A stretch of 64,000 nt of DNA from Sunxiuqinia indica. GTDB lineage: Bacteria; Bacteroidota; Bacteroidia; Bacteroidales; Prolixibacteraceae. Shown piece by piece: positions 1 to 7,108 of the stretch (position 1 is its first letter; each line of letters opens with the position of its first letter). The notes under the pieces were generated by a model, which was not told the origin of the DNA, did not search any database, and saw nothing but the letters and a program-made list of their open reading frames with translations. The stretch lies in NCBI RefSeq assembly GCF_009847015.1, contig NZ_WVEM01000003.1, positions 124,001 to 188,000 on the forward strand, written 5' to 3'. Position numbers and translations under genes: made by a program.

Positions 1-2
1 TT

Positions 3-563
3 AGCCGCCAGGTTTTAGCCAATTATGCCTTGCCGGTACAACAGCAAATGGCAATGGCTTACAAAAATAATGACAAGCAGAAATTTCAGCAATACAGCGC
101 CGAGTTCCTGGAGTTGATTGACGATCTGGATCGTTTGCTGGCAACCCGTAAAGATTTTATGCTGGGCCCATGGATCAGCGATGCACGCAGCTGGGGAACA
201 ACACCAGAAGAAAAAGTCTTATACGAGCAAAACGCTCGCGACTTGATTACCCTTTGGGGAGGTGCTGACAACCGTTTGCACGAGTACAGCAACCGTCAAT
301 GGAGTGGTTTATTGAGTGATTTTTATAAGCCGCGTTGGGAGCAGTTTTTTACTGAAGTGAATGTCGACTGGAAAAATTTTGATCAGGCAGCCTTTGATGA
401 AGAAATAAAACAATGGGAATGGAGCTGGGTGACTTCGCAAAAAGATTTTCCAATTCAACCTACAGGTAGCTCAATAGAGGTTGCTAAGGAGTTGCATCAA
501 AAATATCGCGACCGTATCGCGCCGCTTACTGAAACTTTACCAACCATCAATTACAACTACTAG
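3..563 (+). CDS. Alpha-N-acetylglucosaminidase (GH89), C-terminal part, cut by window start
   Basis: The frame is open from base 3, so this is the 3' end of a gene that starts before the window; the TTG at base 30 is only an internal codon. About 186 residues are visible. They match the helical C-terminal domain of NAGLU/GH89 enzymes, including the stretches NARDLITLWGG and QWSGLLSDFYKPRWEQFF. The family removes terminal alpha-linked GlcNAc from glycans; the human enzyme does this on heparan sulfate. The catalytic barrel and any signal peptide lie outside the window. The stop is followed two bases later by the acetyltransferase gene, which suggests translational coupling. The family call is confident; the substrate is inferred. 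Confidence 0.85.
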   Translation, partial: SRQVLANYALPVQQQMAMAYKNNDKQKFQQYSAEFLELIDDLDRLLATRKDFMLGPWISDARSWGTTPEEKVLYEQNARDLITLWGGADNRLHEYSNRQWSGLLSDFYKPRWEQFFTEVNVDWKNFDQAAFDEEIKQWEWSWVTSQKDFPIQPTGSSIEVAKELHQKYRDRIAPLTETLPTINYNY

Positions 564-565
564 TT

Positions 566-1708
566 ATGGTAACAGTAATTAAGAAAGAAGCGGAACGTTT
601 TCTATCACTCGATGTATTTCGAGGATTAACGATCGCTTTGATGATTGTGGTGAACACTCCCGGAACAGGAGCCCATTTTTATCCTTACCTGACACACGCC
701 CAGTGGTTTGGTTTTACCTTAGCCGACCTTGTATTTCCCTCTTTCCTTTTTGCGGTGGGTAATGCCATGAGCTTTTCGATGAAAAAGATGCGATTGGCAA
801 CACCGTCAGATGTTTGGACAAAGATTATCAAACGTACCGTCATCATCTTTTTGTTGGGCTACCTGATGTACTGGTTTCCTTTCTTTCAATTTGGCGATGA
901 TGGAGGGCTGATGTTGAAGCCAATAGGGGAGACTCGGATTATGGGTGTTTTGCAGCGCATTGCACTGTGTTATTTCTTCGCTTCGGTAATCGTTTTGTAT
1001 TTGTCTGAGAAAGCAACGGTTATTGTTTCAGTTCTGATTTTACTGGCTTACTGGGCAATTCTGTATGTATTTGGCGAGCCCGGAGCTCAATTGGAAATGG
1101 CCAGCAACGCGGCCGGCAAGTTCGATTTATCAATTTTAGGTATCGGACATATTTATAAGAAAGATAGTATTCCCTTCGACCCGGAAGGTATTCTAAGTAC
1201 ATTGCCGGCTATAGTCAATGTTTTGTGGGGCTACCTGGCAGGTGTTTTCATTCAAAAGAAAGGAAAGTCGTTTGAGGGAATTGCCAAATTGTTGATGGTT
1301 GGATTCTTACTGGCTTCGCTGGCACTGTGGTGGGATCTGGTTTTTCCTATATCAAAGAAATTGTGGACAAGTCCGTTTGTGCTCTATACTGTCGGATTGG
1401 ATTTGTCAATTATGGCTGTTTTGATTTATCTAATCGAACTTAAAAAAGTTAAGGTTGGAGTCAAGTTCTTCGATGTATTTGGCAAAAATCCGCTTTTCAT
1501 CTATTTGTTTTCCGAACTTTTCTACATGACGTTGCGTCTGATTCCGGTGAATGCCAATCAGGATGCTTTCGAGTGGGTGAGCGAACAGATATTTCAACAA
1601 CTATTTCCGGGGCCGTTTGGAGCCTTTGTAACAGCAATTGTTTACGTCATGCTATGTTGGGCACTGGGGTGGTGGCTAAATAAAAGACGGATTTATATTA
1701 AAATATAA
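566..1708 (+). CDS. HGSNAT-like transmembrane acetyltransferase (DUF5009 family)
   Basis: A 380-residue polytopic membrane protein with about ten hydrophobic segments. The N-terminus carries the family signature SLDVFRGLTIALMIVVNTPG, then THAQW and ADLVFPSFLF. His44 in THAQW aligns by eye with the acetyl-accepting histidine region of human heparan-alpha-glucosaminide N-acetyltransferase. That enzyme moves acetyl groups from cytosolic acetyl-CoA across a membrane onto a terminal glucosamine. Starting two bases after a GH89 gene makes a matching role plausible here: acetylating terminal glucosamine in the periplasm so that GH89 can cleave it. The family is well supported. The bacterial substrate is inferred, and other sugar O- or N-acetylations are possible. 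Confidence 0.75.
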   Translation: MVTVIKKEAERFLSLDVFRGLTIALMIVVNTPGTGAHFYPYLTHAQWFGFTLADLVFPSFLFAVGNAMSFSMKKMRLATPSDVWTKIIKRTVIIFLLGYLMYWFPFFQFGDDGGLMLKPIGETRIMGVLQRIALCYFFASVIVLYLSEKATVIVSVLILLAYWAILYVFGEPGAQLEMASNAAGKFDLSILGIGHIYKKDSIPFDPEGILSTLPAIVNVLWGYLAGVFIQKKGKSFEGIAKLLMVGFLLASLALWWDLVFPISKKLWTSPFVLYTVGLDLSIMAVLIYLIELKKVKVGVKFFDVFGKNPLFIYLFSELFYMTLRLIPVNANQDAFEWVSEQIFQQLFPGPFGAFVTAIVYVMLCWALGWWLNKRRIYIKI

Positions 1709-1797
1709 TATGATGCCCGGTGGTTTTGCGGGATCGTGTTAAGAAGCGATATATGCAGAACTGTAGTAAAAAGAAGAATTGATAATAAAAGACAATC

Positions 1798-4700
1798 ATG
1801 AGAATAAAAAGCAGGCAGAGAATCCAGTTATTGTTGATCATGTTAATGATGAATGCCTTCGTTACTCAAGCCCAAAACTATTGGCAAGATCCGAAGGTCA
1901 ATGAAGTAAACCGTGCGCCCATGCACAGTGCATTTTTTGCTTACGAGTCAGAAGATGCCGCATCAGAAGCTATAAAGGAAGTTTCAACCAATTTTATGAG
2001 CCTTAACGGCAGTTGGAAATTCAACTGGGTGCAGCACGCCTGGCAACGTCCAACCGATTTTTATAAGCTTGAATTGAATGATAAAGGCTGGAACGACATG
2101 CCGGTTCCCGGACTTTGGGAGTTGAACGGCTACGGCGATCCATTGTATGTGAATATCGGCTATGCCTGGCGCAACCAGTACAAAAATAACCCACCAATTG
2201 TTCCCGAAGAAAATAATCATGTAGGAACTTATCGCAAAGAAATACAGTTGCCGGCAAATTGGGATGGAAAAGAAATCTTTGTTCATTTTGGTTCGGTAAC
2301 TTCTAACATCAGTTTGTATGTCAACGGAAAATTTGTTGGATACAGCGAAGACAGCAAACTGGAGGCTGAATTTAATCTGACTAAATACCTGAAGCCGGGT
2401 AGAAACCTACTGGCGTTTCAAACCTTTCGCTGGTGTGATGGCACCTATCTGGAAGATCAGGATTTTTGGCGCTTCGCTGGCGTTGGTCGCGACTGCTATT
2501 TGTATGCCCGCAATAAAACCTACATCCGCGATTTAAAAGTTACCCCCGATTTAGTAAATGACTACGCCGATGGAGTTTTGCAGGTTAAACTTGATTTGTC
2601 GGCAAAAGCTGACGTTGAGTTAAAATTAAAAGATGCAAGGGGGAATGTTGTAGCCGAAAAACAGCTGACTGGCTCCGGTTGGTTGACTACCGAAATTGAA
2701 GTTGCCAACCCCGCAAAGTGGACCGCTGAAACGCCAACATTATATCGCATAATGGCAACGCTTAAAAAATCAGGAAAAGTATTAGAAGTGATTCCGGTAC
2801 ACGTTGGTTTCCGAAAAGTAGAAATAAAGAATAGTCAGCTTTGTGTGAATGGCCAACCCATATTGATTAAAGGGGTGAACCGCCATGAACTGGATCCTGA
2901 TGGTGGCTATGTGGTATCTCCCGAGCGCATGGAACAAGACATCAGAATGATGAAAAAATTCAATGTAAATGCGGTGCGCACCTGCCACTATCCCGATAAC
3001 AGCTTGTGGTATGAATTGTGCGACAAGTACGGAATTTATGTGGTAGCTGAAGCTAATCTGGAATCGCATGGCATGGGTTATGGTGACGAAACGCTGGCTA
3101 AGAATCCGTTGTTCGATAAGGCGCATTTGGAACGTAACGAACGTAACGTATTGCGCAACTACAACCATCCTTCAGTAATTATATGGTCGATGGGAAATGA
3201 GGCCGGCTTTGGATCAAACTTTGAAGCTACCTATAAATGGATTAAGGGGTACGATCAATCGCGCCCGGTTCAATACGAAGGAGCAGGACAAAATGACTAT
3301 ACTGATATTTTTTGTCCCATGTATTATGGCTACGAGAGCAGCGAAAAGTATGGACAGTCAGATAAAAAGAAACCACTAATTCAATGCGAATATGCCCATG
3401 CCATGGGTAATTCCGAAGGCGGATTTAAAGAATATTGGGATTTGATCCGCAAATATCCCCTCTATCAGGGAGGTTTTATTTGGGATTTTGTAGATCAGTC
3501 AATCCATTGGGAAAATGAAGATGCCCAGTTGATTTATGCATATGGCGGCGATTTCAACCCTTATGATGCCACCGACAATAACTTCCTCGACAACGGATTA
3601 ATTAGTCCCGATCGCAAACCAAATCCACATTACTACGAAGTCGGTTATTATTATCAGTCGATCTGGACCACTCCACTTGACCTGAAAAACGGGCAGGTTG
3701 AAGTGTCCAATGAATACTTTTTTCGTGATCTTTCAAATTTCTACCTCCAGTGGGAATTGGTGGCCGACGGCAAAATTTTACAAACCGGTATTGTCGATGA
3801 TTTAAATGTTAAGCCACAGCAAAAAACTAAAGTTGACCTTGGCGTTAAATTGCGGGGCGATCTTCAGGCAAACGAGGTGTTTGTAAATGTAGTCTACAAA
3901 TTGAAAGCTGCAGAACAGCTCGTTTCGGCAGGCTATACCTTGGCTCGTCAACAATTGGCCGTTAAGGATTGGACATTTAAACCACTTGAACTCACCAATA
4001 AAATTAGGGCTAACCAGCAGGTGGATGTGCCAACAATTATTGAAAATGATACGAATTACTTGTTGGTTAAGGGTGAAAATTTTCAAGTAGACTTTAGCCG
4101 GAAATCAGGCTACCTGTGTCGCTATAACGTTAATGGAAAATTTGTATTTGAGGATGGTTCTGAATTGAAACCGAACTTTTGGCGGGCTCCGACCGATAAT
4201 GACTTCGGTGCCAAGTTACAGCTGAAATATGCGGTTTGGAAAAAACCTAAAATTGAGTTGAAATCGATTGATGCGGCAATGACTGCGGAAGGCTTAGCCG
4301 AAGTGAAGGCAGAATACAACATGCCTGAAGTAGACGGGAAATTGCTAATGACGTATCAAATTAATAACGAGGGAGCTGTAAAAGTAAACCAGAAACTGAT
4401 AGCCGGCGAAAATGACGAGATTTCGGAAATGTTCCGTTTTGGTATGAAACTGGAAATGCCTGAAAACTATTCACATATTAAATACTACGGTCGTGGGCCG
4501 GGCGAAAACTACATCGACCGGAAAGATGCCGCCTTTATAGGTTTGTACAGTCAAACCGTTGATGAGCAAGCTTACGCTTACATCCGTCCACAGGAAACTG
4601 GCACCAAATCCGACATTCGCTGGTGGGCACAGTTAGACGAAGCGCGCTCGGGACTTTGCTTCAAGTCGGATGATGTTTACTCGATTTCAGCCTTAAACTA

Positions 4701-4917
4701 CACCATTCATGCGCTGGATGATGGTATCGAAAAAGATCAACGACACTTTCCGGAAGTAGAGCAAAGTAATTTCGTTACTATTTGTATCGATAAAAAGCAA
4801 ATGGGCTTGGGGTGTGTAACTAGCTGGGGGGCACTTCCACTCAAACAATACCGGATGCCTTACCAGAACTATGAGTTTGATTTTGTTATTTCACCGATAG
4901 CACATCTGTTTGAATAA
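1798..4917 (+). CDS. Secreted beta-galactosidase, glycoside hydrolase family 2 (LacZ-like)
   Basis: A 1039-residue protein with an N-terminal signal peptide ending near TQAQ, so it is probably periplasmic. The order is the normal long GH2 layout: sugar-binding jelly roll, immunoglobulin-like domain, TIM barrel, and C-terminal beta-galactosidase small-chain domain. The catalytic acid/base is Glu468 in WSMGNEAGFG and the nucleophile is Glu531 in QCEYAHAMGNSEGG. WCDGTYLEDQDFWR and FWRAPTDND are further LacZ-type blocks. It would remove terminal beta-linked galactose from a complex glycan. It lies 89 bp after the acetyltransferase and on the same strand as the other glycan genes. Length and motifs are intact. 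Confidence 0.9.
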   Translation: MRIKSRQRIQLLLIMLMMNAFVTQAQNYWQDPKVNEVNRAPMHSAFFAYESEDAASEAIKEVSTNFMSLNGSWKFNWVQHAWQRPTDFYKLELNDKGWNDMPVPGLWELNGYGDPLYVNIGYAWRNQYKNNPPIVPEENNHVGTYRKEIQLPANWDGKEIFVHFGSVTSNISLYVNGKFVGYSEDSKLEAEFNLTKYLKPGRNLLAFQTFRWCDGTYLEDQDFWRFAGVGRDCYLYARNKTYIRDLKVTPDLVNDYADGVLQVKLDLSAKADVELKLKDARGNVVAEKQLTGSGWLTTEIEVANPAKWTAETPTLYRIMATLKKSGKVLEVIPVHVGFRKVEIKNSQLCVNGQPILIKGVNRHELDPDGGYVVSPERMEQDIRMMKKFNVNAVRTCHYPDNSLWYELCDKYGIYVVAEANLESHGMGYGDETLAKNPLFDKAHLERNERNVLRNYNHPSVIIWSMGNEAGFGSNFEATYKWIKGYDQSRPVQYEGAGQNDYTDIFCPMYYGYESSEKYGQSDKKKPLIQCEYAHAMGNSEGGFKEYWDLIRKYPLYQGGFIWDFVDQSIHWENEDAQLIYAYGGDFNPYDATDNNFLDNGLISPDRKPNPHYYEVGYYYQSIWTTPLDLKNGQVEVSNEYFFRDLSNFYLQWELVADGKILQTGIVDDLNVKPQQKTKVDLGVKLRGDLQANEVFVNVVYKLKAAEQLVSAGYTLARQQLAVKDWTFKPLELTNKIRANQQVDVPTIIENDTNYLLVKGENFQVDFSRKSGYLCRYNVNGKFVFEDGSELKPNFWRAPTDNDFGAKLQLKYAVWKKPKIELKSIDAAMTAEGLAEVKAEYNMPEVDGKLLMTYQINNEGAVKVNQKLIAGENDEISEMFRFGMKLEMPENYSHIKYYGRGPGENYIDRKDAAFIGLYSQTVDEQAYAYIRPQETGTKSDIRWWAQLDEARSGLCFKSDDVYSISALNYTIHALDDGIEKDQRHFPEVEQSNFVTICIDKKQMGLGCVTSWGALPLKQYRMPYQNYEFDFVISPIAHLFE

Positions 4918-5010
4918 GTAACAAAATAACCAAATTGCGTGTATTGGTTAAAAAATATTGCATGTGCATTTATTGTAAAATAGTGAAAGAAGATAATTAA
5001 TTTCTTAATC

Positions 5011-6957
5011 ATGAATAATAGTCTGAGTTATATCGAGAAAACCATTGAGAAACTTCCGATTACCATTGTGGAAGATCAACCGACAGGAGCAAAGATTATT
5101 GCCGGCCAGGTTGCTGAATTGATAAAACGGAAGCAAGCCGAAGGGCAGTTCGCAGTTCTGGGGCTGGCAACAGGTTCATCTCCTCTTTTGATTTACAGAG
5201 AGTTGGTTCGCCTACATAAGGAGGAAGGTTTAAGCTTCAAAAACGTGATCACTTTTAATCTGGACGAATATTTCTCAATATCACCGGAAAGTGAGAAAAG
5301 CTACGTTTATTTTATGCATAACCACCTTTTCAGCCACATCGACATTCTTCCGGAGAATGTTTACATCCCTGACGGATCGCTGAAAATAGAAGAAGTGTCG
5401 GCGTTTTGTTCTGCCTATGAGGCAAAGATTGAAGAGGTTGGAGGAATTGATATACAAATTTTAGGAATTGGGCGCTCGGGGCATATTGGATTCAATGAAC
5501 CGGGCTCCACTGTGAATTCAACGACCCGCTTGGTCAAACTGGACCAAATTACGATCACCGATGCAATTAAAGATTTTGGGGATGAGCAACATGTTCCACA
5601 TCGTGCCATTACAATGGGTGTCGGCACTATTTTGAGTGCACGTCGCATTATTCTGGCTGCCTGGGGAAAATCGAAATCGCCGATTCTAAAAGAGATGATC
5701 GAAGGACCCGTAACGACAGATGTGCCAGCTTCGTTCCTTCAACGCCATAAAAATGTAATGGTTTATTTGGATGAATCGGCGACAGATGCTTTTACCCGTA
5801 ATAAGGCTCCGTGGTTGGTAGGGGTGGTCGACTGGACTCCGAAAATGAAAAAACGAGCAGTGATTTGGTTGAGCCAAAGAGCAAATAAACCAATTCTTAA
5901 ATTGACTGATGAAGATTATAAAAAAGCCGGATTGCGCGATTTGTTGGTTGAATATGGTGGTGCCTACGATTTGAATATCAAGATTTTTGGACAGCTGCGT
6001 GATACCATTACCGGATGGCCGGGAGGAAAGCCCGGAGCTTACGAGAAAACCCGGCCAGAACGTCCCGAGCCCATTGTGAAGCGTTCGATCGTTTTCAGCC
6101 CGCACCCCGATGATGACGTGATTTCGATGGGGGGAACTCTGATTCGTTTGGCCGATCAGGGACATGATGTTCATGTGGCTTACCAAACCTCAGGTAACAT
6201 TGCTGTATTTGATGATGACGCTATTCGTTTTTCTCAGTTTGTTGTTGACCTCATGAACAATCAAAAATTGGATTGTCCGGACCTGGTCAAATCGAATGAA
6301 GATCTGGTCAACTTCGTAAAGAATAAAAAGCCGGGGCAGATTGACACCCCATTTCTAAAAGCAGTAAAAGGACTGATTCGTCGTGGAGAAGCCGCAGCCG
6401 GATGTCGTTACAGTGGTGTGAAAGATGAAAATGTTCACTTTCTCGACTTGCCGTTTTACGAAACCGGACAGGTGGAAAAAAGCGTGCCGACTGATGCAGA
6501 TCTGAGCATCGTGATTGATTTGCTGCGCGAAATCCAACCGCACCAGATTTTTGCAGCCGGTGATTTGCAAGACCCGCACGGAACACACGAAGTTTGTTTG
6601 CAAATCATTTTCGAGGCCATTCGCCAAATGCGCACAGAGGGAGACAAATGGCTGGACGACTGCTACGTCTGGTTGTATCGTGGTGCCTGGCAGGAATGGA
6701 ATGTGGAAGACATCGAAATGGCTGTTCCAATTAGTCCGGATGAATTGTTCCGTAAACGCAAGGCAATTTTTAAGCACCAGTCGCAAAAAGATGAACCTGT
6801 TTTCCCCGGTGAAGATAAAAGAGAGTTTTGGCAACGGGCCGAAGATCGTAACCGTACGACAGCCAAAATTTATGACCAATTGGGATTGACGGAATACGAG
6901 GCCATTGAGGCTTTCGTTCGTTACCCCTTCGATGATGAAGAATCATTTTTGAAATAA
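5011..6957 (+). CDS. nagB: Glucosamine-6-phosphate deaminase fused to a PIG-L/LmbE-like deacetylase domain
   Basis: A 648-residue cytoplasmic two-domain protein. Residues 1 to about 290 are NagB-like, with FNLDEYF and the active-site block GRSGHIGFNEPGS. Residues from about 360 form a PIG-L/LmbE zinc deacetylase fold with PHPDDD (His365) and HGTHE (His523, His526). NagB converts glucosamine-6-phosphate to fructose-6-phosphate and ammonia. The second domain might deacetylate an N-acetylated precursor, but this is not shown. This long form is usual in Bacteroidota. In the active site, the position equal to Asp141 of E. coli NagB is Ser here (G-R-S-G-H instead of G-N-D-G-H). It fits the locus as the entry point of GlcNAc into glycolysis. 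Confidence 0.85.
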   Translation: MNNSLSYIEKTIEKLPITIVEDQPTGAKIIAGQVAELIKRKQAEGQFAVLGLATGSSPLLIYRELVRLHKEEGLSFKNVITFNLDEYFSISPESEKSYVYFMHNHLFSHIDILPENVYIPDGSLKIEEVSAFCSAYEAKIEEVGGIDIQILGIGRSGHIGFNEPGSTVNSTTRLVKLDQITITDAIKDFGDEQHVPHRAITMGVGTILSARRIILAAWGKSKSPILKEMIEGPVTTDVPASFLQRHKNVMVYLDESATDAFTRNKAPWLVGVVDWTPKMKKRAVIWLSQRANKPILKLTDEDYKKAGLRDLLVEYGGAYDLNIKIFGQLRDTITGWPGGKPGAYEKTRPERPEPIVKRSIVFSPHPDDDVISMGGTLIRLADQGHDVHVAYQTSGNIAVFDDDAIRFSQFVVDLMNNQKLDCPDLVKSNEDLVNFVKNKKPGQIDTPFLKAVKGLIRRGEAAAGCRYSGVKDENVHFLDLPFYETGQVEKSVPTDADLSIVIDLLREIQPHQIFAAGDLQDPHGTHEVCLQIIFEAIRQMRTEGDKWLDDCYVWLYRGAWQEWNVEDIEMAVPISPDELFRKRKAIFKHQSQKDEPVFPGEDKREFWQRAEDRNRTTAKIYDQLGLTEYEAIEAFVRYPFDDEESFLK

Positions 6958-6974
6958 ATTTTTTTGCATCGATA

Positions 6975-7005
6975 AGGTCTCATTGCGCAATTCGTTGTGG
7001 GGCCT
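6975..7005 (+). terminator. Weak hairpin after nagB
   Basis: AGGTCTCA (6975-6982) can pair with TGGGGCCT (6998-7005) through eight pairs, two of them G-T, around a 15-base loop. No clear T-run follows, so termination is uncertain. Confidence 0.3.
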
Positions 7006-7053
7006 CTATTTATTCGCTATAAGAGGAAATAACCAGCTGCATTTAATTAAACT

Positions 7054-7069
7054 TTTAGTTATAACTAAA
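7054..7069. promoter_or_regulatory. 16-bp perfect palindrome upstream of GH115
   Basis: TTTAGTTATAACTAAA is a perfect palindrome 39 bp before the GH115 start and is flanked by further near-symmetric bases. It could be an operator for a regulator of the GH115/phosphatase pair. An AT-rich palindrome can also arise by chance, and no TAnnTTTG box is seen nearby. Confidence 0.3.
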
Positions 7070-7108
7070 GTTTGACTATTTTTCAGCCCCAAAATAAAGA
7101 AACGAAAG

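Noticed and set aside
2021-2286. Antisense reading frames inside the GH2, GH115 and other long genes
   Set aside because: They mirror the codon pattern of the coding strand, have no promoter or family motif, and lie wholly within confident genes.
4927-4950. TAACCAA/TTGGTTA hairpin after the GH2 gene as a terminator
   Set aside because: It is followed by an A-run, not a T-run, on the plus strand, and no minus-strand gene ends there.
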